A stretch of 64,000 nt of DNA from Seminavis robusta. Its lineage: Eukaryota; Bacillariophyta; Bacillariophyceae; Naviculales; Naviculaceae. The notes below the pieces were generated by a model, which had not been told where the DNA came from, ran no database searches, and saw only the letters and a program-made list of their open reading frames with translations. Positions within the stretch are counted from its first letter, which is position 1. Each line of letters begins with the position of its first letter. The stretch lies in NCBI GenBank assembly GCA_903772945.1, contig CAICTM010000227.1:1-64000 (forward strand), read 5' to 3'. Below are positions 11,758 through 23,505 of this stretch, piece after piece. Both the position numbers and the translations under genes were made by a program.

Positions 11758-13576
11758 TCAACACGGGCAAGTCTTGCATGTCCGCGAAACCCGTAGAAAA
11801 GTTGTGCTGCTGGCGTTTGGCGCCTCTGAAAAACTGGTCCGGCTGGATTCAGTGGTCTCTGTCACACATGTAGGGCTGTCCAGTCTGGTCAATCTCCTGA
11901 ACCTACCACTGTGTCTACTCCAGCACATGACATCATCAGCTGTGGCAGTCCTCCTGAACCCAGGGCCAGGAGTCGTGCTCATGATAACACTTTGTCTCCT
12001 TGTAAGAACCTTCTTGCAATTACAGCGACTGCTGCCGCTAAGGCTGGGATGTTCAGAGTTGTCACCTTCATCCTCACTGTCACCGAGGCAGAGATCGTCT
12101 TCATCTTCAGCTTCAGCCAAGGGGGCCATTTCCGGTCGGCACAGAATGGTGGATCCCCTTGCGCTGGGTCGATCCAGGCCTCTATCAGCAATCTCCTGGA
12201 TCTCCTCAGTATCAAACACCTGCATGGCCTCCGTTCCAGTCGTCAACAAAGATGCAATGCGGGCCCGTTGGCGGATACGATTGCAGAAGGGATAGGCAGC
12301 AACCTTCCCACACAACATCATCCATGAATAGAATGGCACAGTTGGTTCAGCACAGAAGTTGTAGCAATCAGCAAAAGTAAGCTCTGGTACAACACACCCT
12401 TCATAATCTTGCAAAACAATGGAAGATGCCTGCCAAGGTAGAAGATTAAGATGACTGAGGAGGGTCATTGCAACCTTCAGCAACTTCTCTGTGGCAGCCA
12501 GAAGGAATCCACCACGCCACTTTCCAAGGACTCTACTCTCAAAACAGAAAGGTGTAACATGGGGGTTTGTCTGACCACTCACAAAGAACCGGCAATCAAA
12601 CATCTCTGCCAAGGCTGCCTTGGGGGTATCTTGCTTGACAGATCCATCCGTCCCATCGTGTCGCTTGACCTGCAATGGGCGAGGAGGGAGAAGTCCTGGG
12701 CAGCAAACGGAACAAAGGACTGCTGAGGCCACAGTGACACCCGGGGCAGTGATATGGTTGAGCAAGATTGGTCTGGCCTTTTCAGTTGTGCTTGTGACAC
12801 ATGCATTGAAGACCCTTCCACTTTTCTCATAGGCTTCAGCAAAGGTCATGTGTCCTTTGGTAAACCAGAGAATGCTCTTTTCCCACTCAAGAGGGTCAAA
12901 CACATGCCCATGGCTAAACAAGATCATCATTCTTTCCAGAAAGGTTTGAGAAAGGGAAGTAATCCGAGAGCACATCACCTCCACTTTGATCTCATCACGG
13001 ATTTCGTCATCTGTCCTCACTGCAAGGGCACACGCAAAGATGGAACCACCACTAGATCCACTGAGCACCTTTGGCAGCATTATCAAGCATAGCCAAAGCA
13101 ATGCCAAGGTTCTTAAAGGCCATGGTTGCACCACCGCTGAAGCAGTAGGCTGTCTGTCCGTACCTAGCTTCAGCCTTCTCAAATAACTGCTGCGCCATGG
13201 CAATTTGAAGGTCATCACAGCTGCCAGCCTTGACTTCATTGATGACCCATTCTAGACCTTCAGCAAGCTTCTCAACAAAGTTGGAGACAATTTGGTGTGG
13301 TTCTCCTGTGTGGGTAGCCACAAACATGTCAGAGTGCTCCAGGAGTGCATAGTCCTTGCGACAGTTCAGGCCAATGATCAAATGCCTAATGACAGCATCA
13401 AAATCGTTGCCCTGCACACCACACTCAAAGCTTCGGGTCAGCTGATCAACGTAGTACAAGTCGAACTGGTCCAATATCTGTATCTTGAGCTGTTCCCCAT
13501 GATCCGAGATCCCATCAAGTGACTCTGCTACTTTGTGCCATTCTTCGTAGGATGGAGCAGCCCGGAGTAGGTTCAT
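11758..13576 (-). CDS. SDP1/TGL3-4-type triacylglycerol lipase (DUF3336 + patatin), frame-broken
   Basis: Relative of plant SDP1 and yeast Tgl3/4/5, which hydrolyse triacylglycerol at lipid droplets. The start is set at 13576 (MNLLRAAPSYEEWHKVA), which begins the DUF3336-like part. The patatin core follows: CFSGGATMAFKNLG is the oxyanion block, VLSGSSGGSIFA the nucleophile elbow (GSSGGS), and DGTDGSVKQDTP with FFVSGQTNPHVTPF the aspartate region typical of SDP1 proteins. The tail is acidic and Ser-rich. The first part and the nucleophile part lie in different frames. They change over close to 13,085, between ALAMLD and MLPKVLSG, with no room for an intron. Either the copy is disabled or a base count is wrong. 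Everything after the break stays open for about 440 residues and keeps family motifs, which argues for a recent event or an assembly error. Confidence 0.75.
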
Positions 13577-14241
13577 AGCTCGGACCCGGAAACGCCCTTT
13601 GCTGGTAAGAGTAATTCTGAAGCAACCTTGGACTTGAAAGCATATCGAGACGGCATGCAGCCTTGGGGCAGATTTCCCAACCACCGTTACTCTAGCTATT
13701 CGTTTCATCCCATGTTTGCTTGTGTCTTGGATGAAAATCTTTAGGTATTTGTACCGACCGCCGCCGACACCAGGCTGCCACGAGCGATCCCGGTGTCCTT
13801 CGCAACAGAAGAAGAAGCTATAGTCAATAGCCAATGGTTGATCCCAAGCTGTGTGGTGTCGCAGCCAGCAGTTCTATGCAAGCATACCCGCGCTCCCCAG
13901 GTTCAGGCTAGATGTTCGTTCCTTGTCTGCCTTTACTGGTACCGTATATTCAGAAGAGAGCGGTCATCGCGCCGTGGACTGTTGATTTCTGTACTGTGCC
14001 TCGGCCCTACTCTCTCTTCGGCGTCAGAACGAACCACCAGACTTAATTTGTATGGATAGGTTACTATCTAGTGATGTTTCAAATTTTGGCTTACTTGAAA
14101 GATGTTGCTACAGCTCAAGCTTCGCAGTGTGACTCGACTCGTTGGGGGGGGCAACGCGATACCGTATTCAAAATCACGAGGCGAGCCAGGACCGTAGCAT
14201 TGTTCCAGCCAGCCAGCACTCGTTCATTCATGGTTTACTAG
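13577..14241. other. Intergenic, upstream of the lipase
   Basis: The lipase frame remains open to 13,834 without an earlier convincing start. Whether unseen 5' exons exist is unknown. No other feature recognised. Confidence 0.35.
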
Positions 14242-16254
14242 CTAGTCTCGCTGGAACACACAAACTGTCTCCACATGATCACTGCCTGGAAACAAAATGT
14301 AACCCGTGGCACTTTCGAGTTTCCATCCCGCTTTGCTCGTCAAGAGTCGCTCGGCATCTCGTGCCAATGCTTCAAATCCGCAGCTCACATAGATGAGTGT
14401 TCGCGCATCGTTGGTCCATCGAGCCATTTCATCGGGAATGGTCAGCATGGAAACGTCTTCCACAGAGTCTTGATGCCGATCGATGGGTTTGCACAACTCG
14501 TCCAGAACCTCGAATTCCAATCCTTTTCGTGGAGGATCTACGATAATGACATTGGCCCCCAGGGCTTGTCCTGACTTTAACGCCTTTGCCGCCGAGGCTA
14601 CCATGTAGCTGGTTTTATCTCCGACGGGTGGTTCCGCTTGGACGGCATCTCCCGATTGCATCCGTTCCATGAGTTGTGCAATGGTGATTTCCTCTTCCTG
14701 TGGCTTTTTCCGGTCGTGACGGTTCCCTCTGCCAACCCAATCAGGTGGTCTAACGCAACGCAATGAAACACAAACACACGGGTCCATTAGCTAGGACAAT
14801 CGGCACCACCACCACCACCACCAAGTCAGTTGTAAATAACTTACAAAGAATCCACGGCTCGTTCAAAGCATCGTGCATTGGATGGGTTCTCGTCACTGCA
14901 TCGCAACCAATACAGGCCATTTTCATCATTAGTAGCCTGATGCGCCAATGCCGAGAGCCCCAATAATCCCACTCCAGCATAGAGTTCACAGACTTTGGCA
15001 TTCTCGGGCACCAGGCTCGCAACGTCATTGGCGAGAATATCAAATCCATCCAAATTGCCTTGTCGAAATGTCAGTGGAGTAAAGTAGAGCCATCCCTTGT
15101 CACCGACAGGCAATGGTTCTCGCAAGAATTCAGGACCGGTTCTATGGATGATAGTGGTAGTGTGAGCACAGTGGTGAGTGAGTGATGAATAAGACATCAC
15201 GCAATGCCAATACCACCCAACACAATAGAACACAACTAACAAACTCTTACATTCGATGCCACCGATTGGGATTTCGCGCCAGGATGTTATTGCCTGTACT
15301 ATCATTGCAATTGACCCAGACAGAGTGCCACAAATCAGGGTCGAGTCGTTGCAATTCCTTGACAAGTCGCGACAATGCCGGTTGTGTTTGTTTGATGGTT
15401 TCGGCATTCCAGACCAATGTCATGGAGACTTTTCCGGTAGTCCGTTCCACTTGGAATTGGACATAGCGCAATGCTCCTTCGCGTTTGGCAGATGAGTACG
15501 CTACAATGCCCGCTTTCGCGGTGGCTTGTTCGAGTGTTTCCATGGCGCGATTAATGGACGGATGATGGACGGCACACTGAGGAATGGCCACGACTTGATG
15601 GCTTTTGGAGCGATACAGTCCCAACTGGATCCCATCATTGGACCACGCCGACGATTTGGGGGCCGCCACCAATTTGGCTTGAGTGCGCCACGATGTGAGT
15701 GGCGATGGAACAACCACTTGATAGAAATTGTCGTCATTATTGTCATACGAGTCGTATAGTATGGATTGACGAATCCACGGACTGGAAAAGAAGGATTGTG
15801 CCGATTGAATGGTGGGAATGTTGGCGATTTTGGTCTGAACGGAACATCCCGAACACGTGTCGAAATGGCCGCAGTCAATGGTGGCGCGATGCAACCGTTC
15901 TTGATTGACTTGGGGAGACGTGTTGGCGTCGTAATTCGTCAGAATGGGTCTGGCTTCCTCGTTGCTCACTCGATAGGATCGCTTGCCGTTTTTGTTGTTG
16001 GAGTTTCTATTGTTGTTTCTACCAGTTCCACCAGTACCTTCAGTAGTTGGTCGCCGTCGTCGTGACCGTTGCTTTTGAGAACCATCTGAATTTCTATTAC
16101 TGGTAGATCTTCGCTGTTCCCAAAGAGCAGTATTCACCCCAGCAAATAATGATGGCTGGAGAAAGAGATGAGTTGGAGCAAAGGCAGACACATCCGTTGT
16201 CAGGAATGGAAGACACAGAAGCATCATGGTCCCAAACTTGCCCTGTGTTCCCAT
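14242..16254 (-). CDS. Plastid RNA m5U methyltransferase (TrmA/RlmD-like), three exons
   Basis: SAM-dependent enzyme that would methylate C5 of a uridine in plastid tRNA or rRNA. Exons are 16254-15251, 15141-14845 and 14728-14242, with GT..AG introns of 109 and 116 bases. The N-terminus has a signal peptide and the plastid motif TTDVSAFAPTHLF, then a basic Ser/Arg/Asn-rich linker. The family's iron-sulfur ligands are visible in CGHFDTCSGC. Exon 2 carries the SAM-binding block VCELYAGVGLLGLSAL. Exon 3 carries the catalytic/structural DPPRKG motif and YVSCGFEALARDAERLL, the region around the usual C-terminal catalytic residues. The expected nucleophile cysteine is the one in VSCG. The protein is about 590 residues, long because of targeting and linker regions. 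The start was chosen to put the signal peptide first; ATGs at 16305 and 16377 are alternatives. Confidence 0.88.
14803..14823. repeat. CAC/ACC trinucleotide microsatellite in an intron
   Basis: A short run of CACCACCACCACCACC lies inside the second intron of the RNA methyltransferase gene. Confidence 0.85.
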
Positions 16255-16713
16255 CTTTTGTCGCTTGGAGCTTTCATGTTTGCTGCTGCTAGACTGCTGT
16301 TTCCTCATTGTTCTCTGTCTTCCTCTCTCTAGCTCTTGGTCGTCCTTTTGTCCCCTTTCTTCAGGAGCAAATGCCATGAGTGAGGGTGTCGGAACTCTTT
16401 TGGATCTTCGGTTTGGATTTTGCTTCGAAAACGAGTGGTTGACACTTTTATTCCCGAGTAAAAAGCCAGTCAAGGTTGGCTTAGGGATCAGGCTATTTCC
16501 TCATTTTTCTATGCCACAACGGCACAGGTGACGACACATGGCGTCATCTTCACAACGAACTCCACTCCTCTCCCACTCCTCTCTTCTCTCTTGGGGGGCT
16601 GCCCATCCTCCCTTGTAGATGTACGATACGGTCCCTTGACTGTGAGGGGAGATCAATACGTATCCTAGCTAGTTGCCGCTACAGTACTGTACATTGGCAT
16701 AGCATTGCCAGCA

Positions 16714-19700
16714 ATGGACGCGAGAAGGGCAAGTTTGTTGGGAAGCCTGAGCCGCAAGTTCCAAGGCAATGGTGGTGCCATCATCAACCCTACTATTTCT
16801 CAAAGGGACAACAATGCCACTCCGAAGGATCATGTTCGCATCACAGTCGACCTTTGTGGCTGCCACAAGGTGCACTTGACAGTCCATCAAACTGCTACGG
16901 TGGAAATGCTCAAGACTCAACTTCTCAACGACTTTTTTATTCCTTCAGAGTCTGTGCTCGTGCCTCCCTCGTTGGACGACATGCACTTGTTTCTTCAGGT
17001 TCACAACAATCACAATCACAAACAACCCAATCGTCCGTCCTGGCCACTGACAAAGCAGGAATTTTCGTGGGAAGATGGGGGGAATGGGAACAAGATCTTT
17101 CGGCGTCGCAATTCTGTGGAATCCACAACCAGCGCCACCGGCGCCACACGAATAGAACTGCAACAACAATCAGGAGAATCCATCTCGGCGATTCTACAAA
17201 ATCACGGCCTACTTAACCACCACCACAAGGCAGTGATGATGATGCTCCAATTTCCCGTGATTTTGAAAGTAAAGACCAACGGCAACCAACCATCGGTGTT
17301 GCAGGTTCCACTCATAGTTGACAATAAGGAGGATGATCAAGTTTCAACCATCAAACAAGCTCTCCGACAGCACACCAATACTATCCAACAACCACAACGC
17401 TTACAGTTGCTTTGGAATGGCAAAGAACTGGAAGACTATCATCGATTCTTCAAACTACTATTCCACAATAGCAATACTATTGAACACAACCACAATCCAC
17501 ACTCATTAGTATTGGAGCTTCACATTCACGAATGGATGGTGCACATTCGGACATTGCAGGGACAAACCTTCTCCATGGGATTGGATGCTGACAGTGCCAT
17601 TTCCAGCTTGCAAGAAAAGGCCAAGAAACTAATCGAGTCGTCTTGCAGCAAGAAGGAACGGCCCTATGTCAGCGACACCCATCCAAACATGTCCTTGGAC
17701 GATTACAGGCTTGTCCTGGCCAATGGCAAAACACTCGACTTGATATCATCATCAACAACCAGCGGCAGCGACACTACTGCTTGCCAAGACATTGGCATCT
17801 CCAACGAGTCGACCATCTACTTGGTACTCAAAATGTATGATCGACCCTTGTCAATGGAGGACAAACCTCGTTGTACCATTCCCAAAACGGAGCATCGAGG
17901 GATTACCATTCTGCAATTGAGAGAACTAGCCACCAGAATGCTGTTGCAATGTTCCGGATGGAAGAGCACCAACCCTCAACACCAAGACGGCCAATTTCTG
18001 TTACCGGAACAAGTCACATTGTATGATTTAATGCACCACTATGTCAAGCCCCTCACGTCGGCGTCGGCGTGCAGCTATGTGGAACTGGTGGCGACCCAAG
18101 AACAAATCCCAACTGTTTTCACAAGTCATTACTGGGGGGAGTCTCTCCTGGCATTTCTGGCCTGTCTGGATCAATCAACACAATGTACTAGGGGAACTGC
18201 CCGTGGCGGATCCCAAAGCCACACCTTTTTTCAAGGCCATGCAGTTGACAAATGGAACCTTGTCCATTCTGGACAGTGGCGCTGTCTACTTTAGTCGGAT
18301 TTGGTAAGAGAACAAAGGGACGTGTGCATCCTCCAGCAACGCGCGCAAGTCTCGTCTCACCCAAGTGAAGGTGTGTTTTCGAGCTGCACATGGTCATGAA
18401 CGATCTGAGGAGACAGGGGAAGGACAAGAAGGAGCCATATTTCCATGATATTTATACTGTGGCTCGGGATGACAATGGCACTGCACGGGAACCTTCGGGG
18501 GTACTGGATCATATAGTGCCATGCAATGAACGATTCCGCCGGCTGGCATCGTTCCCTCTGCACACCTGTCATGCAGCTCTGGCGTTGAAACTGGAACAAG
18601 CCGTTGCTACGGTAGAGCAGGACCGGACCTTTATCTTGAACTGTATCATCGGGGAGAAAGCAAATAACTTGTACAAAGAGGCACGGGCTTGCCACGAGAA
18701 ATATGATCAGCTCAATGCTATGCTTCACGCCAGAATTGCGGAAGCGACGTACTGCACAGCTCTACAGAACGGGGGCAACGAGCTGGGTGTCTTTCGACAC
18801 GCCTTTGGTGCTTCTTCTCATGGCCAACTGTTGATTTATGTGCGCGGTTGCCAACCCTTTCGCTACGACGCAAAGGCTCTCATTGCAGCCCTTCCCAATA
18901 CACTTGTTGGCCTGGAGCTTGACATTGGGTTTATTGATTTCGAATCATCGGAAGAGTTCTCTTCTGGCCTGAATGCGTTCCTTGGACTGAGGCGTCTAAA
19001 GTTGGTGGCGTCGTGGTGCCAACACTTGACGCAATGCAATCAACTATGGACGGCATTGGAAGAGCTGCTACAGCTGGAAGAGTTATGCTTGGACCTTTCT
19101 TGCTGTAAACGGCTCGCATCCATTGATGGGCTCGGTGGGCAGGTACTTCCAAAGCTTCAGCATTTGAAATCATTGGACCTTTCTGTTGCAGATTGCGAGA
19201 GCTTGATCTTGTGTCAGACTTTTTGGGATGGTCTTGCCAGAGCTCACAATTTGGTGAAATGTGACCTCGATTTCAGTTACACTCCACTTACAGCGGTTGC
19301 AAGTCTTGGTGCCGCCCTGGGCAACATGTCGCAGCTGCAAACGTTGTCATTGAAGCTTGATGATTGCAATCTGAATACCATTGATCCAATCGTGAGCGGA
19401 TTCAGCCAAACAACGGGGCTGTCAACTCTGCGGATTCGATTGTCTGGAAACCGGATGCTATCTTCATTGGAAGAGCTCGCCAAAGCCCTTGCAAGTCTTG
19501 TTGCGCTGGAATATCTTGAACTGGATTGTTCCTACTGCAATGCTTTGAAATCTGTGAACGTAAGTAAGGCGCCTCGGACTTTGGGGGACCATGGAGAGCG
19601 CGTCCTGAACTCAAACTTGCTCCTGTCTTTCAGCTCTTGCAACGCACATTAGAATCGTGCTCGTTTCCCCGTCTCCTAGATTTAAGGTTAATGTGCAAAA

Positions 19701-20044
19701 GGAACAAGTACTTGGAATCACCGAACGTCCCAGCAATTTCACCGGAGCGCATGCCAAGGCTGAAAGTGCTCCATTTGGACTTCTCCCACTGCCCGGGGGT
19801 AGCATCAGTGGCAGGCCTGGCTCAGGGTTTCGGATCGGTCTTCTTGCATTCATGGGAGAGCCTACTATTGGACTTTCAGGGGACGGCAGTGTCTGGGGGG
19901 AATGCCTTGGAAATCTGCAAGGCCCTCCGAGGAAGTGCAAGCTCAAGCGCTGCTTGCAAGCCAGAGCTGAGTTTCAACAGTTTCAAAGTTACATCATGGG
20001 ATGAGCTACTAGCAAAGAGGTTGACTGATGAGGAGCAAAGATGA
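16714..20044 (+). CDS. Ubiquitin-like / SHxW-NQH domain / leucine-rich repeat protein, frame-broken
   Basis: Function unknown. Exons read as 16714-18303, 18371-19559 and 19634-20044, with clean GT..AG introns of 67 and 74 bases. The first 440 residues hold two or three ubiquitin-like folds; the clearest runs from WMVHIRTLQGQTF to STIYLVLKM, and another ends LQLLWNGKELEDYHRFF. Next come the blocks TVFTSHYWGESLLAFLACL, WINQHNVLGEL, FFKAMQLTNGTLSILD and FSRIWCVFEL. A helical segment follows, then about 12 irregular leucine-rich repeats (for example LQLEELCLDLSCCKRL) spread over exons 2 and 3. Between SHYW and WINQH, around 18,130-18,180, the frame changes by one base. I recall relatives with more residues between these blocks, so a small deletion there is likely. 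Neither splice site nor start explains the change. Either a disabled copy or a sequence error. Confidence 0.65.
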
Positions 20045-21396
20045 ACGGCCCCAAACCATGACATACCGGCTCAAGCATTGGTCCTGCACCAGGACCAACA
20101 ACAGGGCCTCAGCACCACACCAGGACTTGCCGGTACCTGGTAGCCGTTCAGTCTACATGGCACAATCGAGGTGCTTCACAATTCACAAAAGTGGCTGATT
20201 CTGCCATTTTCTCGATCACCTTCTTTAGGATTGGTCAGTCAAGGGCTTGTTTGCAAAGAGGTCAAGATTCTAGTCACATGCATCTGTTTGATGGACACTT
20301 TTGCTTGAGCAACAGCTTCTGCCCATCGTCTTCTCCCAGACTTCGGTAGCTGCCCGCTGAGGCCTGGAAATGTTTTTGTTTGGCTCTTCAAAAACGACAC
20401 TATCATGCCTCCCCATGTGATGGGAATACCTTGGCTTTTGTTGGGTGCTGTACGGTTCGTACGGTAGAACAGAAGGCAGGAGGGGGTATGAATTATGCAA
20501 CGTACCCCCCCTAGCTATTGAACTGTGGCAGCAAAAGGGTAGGCGTGAGCTATAGAAAGTTATAAAAGAAATCCTCTACCTGTTGAAATACAGCCTACAT
20601 TGTCCCTGAATGGGAACAAGTATGGCTGCTGCTGCCATGGGCGCTTCTAGACGAGCGCAATTCCTTTTGTTTCAAGATGCTTGAGGTCTCTCTTGACAGG
20701 CTGTTGTATGAATCTAACTCGCTCCTCTTCTTGTCATTGTTTGGTTCCCGTGCTTCCAGAGGATGGGGTTTCTTGATCTTTCGAAACTTGATGTATAGTT
20801 TGTTTTCATCCGTCGTTGTATGGTATCTTCCAGAAAGCGATCGGGGTCTTCTGTTGGCATTTGCAACATCTTGAGCGTTGCTGCACACTTCGCCGGATTG
20901 GCAACTCCAGGGTGAACGTGAAACCTGAGCGCTGCCAGCTCCCAGCCGGATGTTGAGAAATGGTTTGACAGTTCCGGGTCATCAACATCCGGACTGTACT
21001 GTCCCGTTTTCCAGCAATTGCTGACACGAGTGATACCGCTGCAGTAACTGTCTTGCAAAGGCAACCATATGCGCCCATGTAGAAGGGGGTGTACATGGCC
21101 ACCATCAGTACTTGCTTAAAAAAGCTGCCACCTTGTGGTGGAGTACTCCCGTCGCTTGGTGAAGGCCCATGAAGCCGATATCTGAGCAATGCTTCCACGA
21201 TCTACTGTATCGACGAGCTCGGAGTGTCGCCATTAGCACCTCTCAATTGGCTTCGAATACCGCAAAGATTTAAAGTGCGACTTTTCCTTTTTGAAGGGAC
21301 GTGGGTTTCGACTTGCTTGTTGCTTTTGACGATGTTGTTGTTTGAGATGAGAAACAGAAACTTGCTTTCAGCTCGACACATACATTGCATCTGGCC
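20045..21396. other. Intergenic, nothing firm
   Basis: About 1.3 kb between the ubiquitin-like/LRR gene and the MFS transporter. A minus-strand frame at 20,806-21,198 contains a hydrophobic stretch but no recognisable domain. I see no RNA or repeat. Confidence 0.35.
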
Positions 21397-22932
21397 ATGG
21401 ACGGAGATCTGGAGCTGACGGTGCGGGGATCTCAGGACCAACCGCAAGAAAGCAAAATTCAGGATGAAACTGAAGGCGAACCTCTCCTGGAATCTGCCGT
21501 CCAGGCCGATTGCGCTGATACATGTATGAAAACGACTCGAACAGAGACAAATGAATTGTCAGAGGTCCTTTTATTGCTCCTCCTCATTCCATCCTTTCTA
21601 TCAAATGTTGCGGGGAAAATGATGGTGCCGGTGTTGCCTTGGTTTGCCAAGAATCAACTCCATGCATCAACCACTGAAATTGGCAGCTTGGCAGCAGCGA
21701 AGGCGTTCGGAAAATTGATTTGCAATGTACCCTTGGGTTGGATGGTGAGCTTGTTTTATGAGAACAACAGCAACAGCAATCTCGATGGACGAAGCTTGCT
21801 TCCCATAGTGCTCGCTTGCCTGATATTGGCCAGTGCCTACGCTGTGGCTGGGTTCACAACTACGGCCACGGGTTTTCTAGCGTTTCGGCTATGGGAGGGA
21901 GCTGGTTGGTCACTCTGGGTCCTTGGACGACAGACGCTCTTGAATGAACTTACTACAAAAGAAAACAGGGGAAGATACATGGCTACGTTGGGAGGCGTTG
22001 GCCGAATTGCGTCAGTCTTTGGACCCTACCTTGGGGGCTTTGTTGCCACAAAATCAAAAGCGCAGTGGTCTTTTTGGTGTCAGGCCGTGCTCATGGTTTT
22101 CAATGCTGCTGTGGTGCTGGGAATCAAGCTATGGGTGAACCAAAATGTCACGCATCAGCATCCTAACGGATACACTGCCGCGGAAACAAGTGAAGTCGAA
22201 GCAAATGAATCCCAATGCAAGTCTATACAAGAGGACGGACGCAACCATGATGGTGACAATGACGCTTTTGCGACTGCCAATGGAAAGCCAAATGACCCAT
22301 CATCCAACATGAGTTGGCTGGAACTGCTTCGGCGGCATGGATGGATCCTGATGGCCCTGGCTGTCTTTGGCTTTTTCGCATCAATCGTGCGAGAGGCGCG
22401 GCATCTACTGTTTCCTCTCCAAGCCATGGAGATCGGGTATGATGCTCACACCATTGGTATTATGACAAGTATCACCTTTCTTGTGGACTCAGCCATGTTT
22501 CCTGTCGCTGGATATCTCGCTGATTGTCATGGACGAAAGTACTCAGGAATCCCTGCACTTGTCATCATGGGGCTCTCCTCGGCGTCAGTCCCCGCTCTCA
22601 CCAAGATCTATCCAACTTCAATCACAGCATTGACCTTGGCAAGTGCTGGATTTGGTCTGGGAAATGGACTCTCTAGTGGCTTGCTCATGAGTATGGCTGG
22701 AGACGCATCGCCTTCACGAGGCCAAGATCGTGCCAAGTTTTTGGCCCTGTTTCGAACGTGCACAGATGCAGGACTGTTGCTGGGCCCCTGGGTTAGTGGG
22801 ATATTAGCAGATCACTTTTCAGTTTCAGTGGGATTTCAAGTGGTGGCTGGTGTAGCAGCTGCAGGTGCTCTATGGATGGCGCTTGTGATACCAGAGACAG
22901 CGCGACCCTCTGCAGATGGGCATGGGAGTTGA
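21397..22932 (+). CDS. Major facilitator superfamily transporter
   Basis: Predicted 12-helix secondary transporter of 511 residues. The first true ATG is at 21397 (MDGDLELTVRG); the open frame upstream starts without one. The cytosolic N-terminus is acidic (about 55 residues), and the first helix is VLLLLLLIPSFLSNVAG. The central loop between the two halves is long and hydrophilic (Asn/Glu/Asp-rich, starting QNVTHQHPNGYTAAE). The inter-helix motif of the second half is clear: GYLADCHGRKYSG matches the MFS G-x-L-a-D-r-x-G-r-k pattern. RLWEGAGWSLWVLGRQTLL and VGRIASVFGPYLGGF match helix 4-5 motifs of drug- and metabolite-exporting members. Substrate cannot be told. It is a single exon and intact, with no linked pathway genes. 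Confidence 0.87.
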   Translation: MDGDLELTVRGSQDQPQESKIQDETEGEPLLESAVQADCADTCMKTTRTETNELSEVLLLLLLIPSFLSNVAGKMMVPVLPWFAKNQLHASTTEIGSLAAAKAFGKLICNVPLGWMVSLFYENNSNSNLDGRSLLPIVLACLILASAYAVAGFTTTATGFLAFRLWEGAGWSLWVLGRQTLLNELTTKENRGRYMATLGGVGRIASVFGPYLGGFVATKSKAQWSFWCQAVLMVFNAAVVLGIKLWVNQNVTHQHPNGYTAAETSEVEANESQCKSIQEDGRNHDGDNDAFATANGKPNDPSSNMSWLELLRRHGWILMALAVFGFFASIVREARHLLFPLQAMEIGYDAHTIGIMTSITFLVDSAMFPVAGYLADCHGRKYSGIPALVIMGLSSASVPALTKIYPTSITALTLASAGFGLGNGLSSGLLMSMAGDASPSRGQDRAKFLALFRTCTDAGLLLGPWVSGILADHFSVSVGFQVVAGVAAAGALWMALVIPETARPSADGHGS

Positions 22933-23505
22933 GCTGAGCAGCAAGAGGTACTATGTCATAGAGAAATCACCATTGAAGAACAATGGATTCCAATAGACAT
23001 GGACATGGTGATTGGTGATTTTCCAATAAGGACAATCAACCGCCACTGCTTTTGTGTGCTAGCTAGCTTGTATGCCACACGGTTAATGTGGCGTACCCCG
23101 TACCGGTACCGGTGAGCGCCAAGGTTGAGAGGCCTGGAAATTAAGTCGGTTCTGGTACCATGCAGCTTGGCTGTTGAGCTGACTGCAGGAGGCGCACGTG
23201 GTATTGGTACGGCTAAAAAAGGTACTACTGTACTAGCTATCTACTAGTACTACTGGTACCACCGGTAGTGCAGGAATAACACCGGCACCGATCCACGTGG
23301 CCACGTGGCTCTCATCACCGTGGCTGGACAGTCCCCCAAATAGCGATCACCCCTTTTTCTGAAGTGAGGCTATTGTATCCGCTGCCCCTCTGACCCTCCT
23401 CGCCCCCTTTTCAGCCTGAGACGTGATTTGGTCCTTCTGTTTTTGCTTCCAAGACAACAACACAGCCCTTTCTCATTTATTTTTTATTGGGAAAGCTTGT
23501 TGAAC
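22933..23505. other. Intergenic region rich in ACCGGT/GTACC palindromes
   Basis: No gene seen. It holds clustered self-complementary words: CGTACCGGTACCGGTGAG near 23,096-23,113, then several CTACTAGTAC and GGTACCACCGGTAG words at 23,225-23,270 and paired CCACGTGG words near 23,295. It is presumably the promoter of the LRR gene that follows. Confidence 0.5.

Noticed and set aside
20806-21198. Minus-strand frame with a hydrophobic stretch
   Set aside because: No domain, no conserved pattern and no supporting start context.
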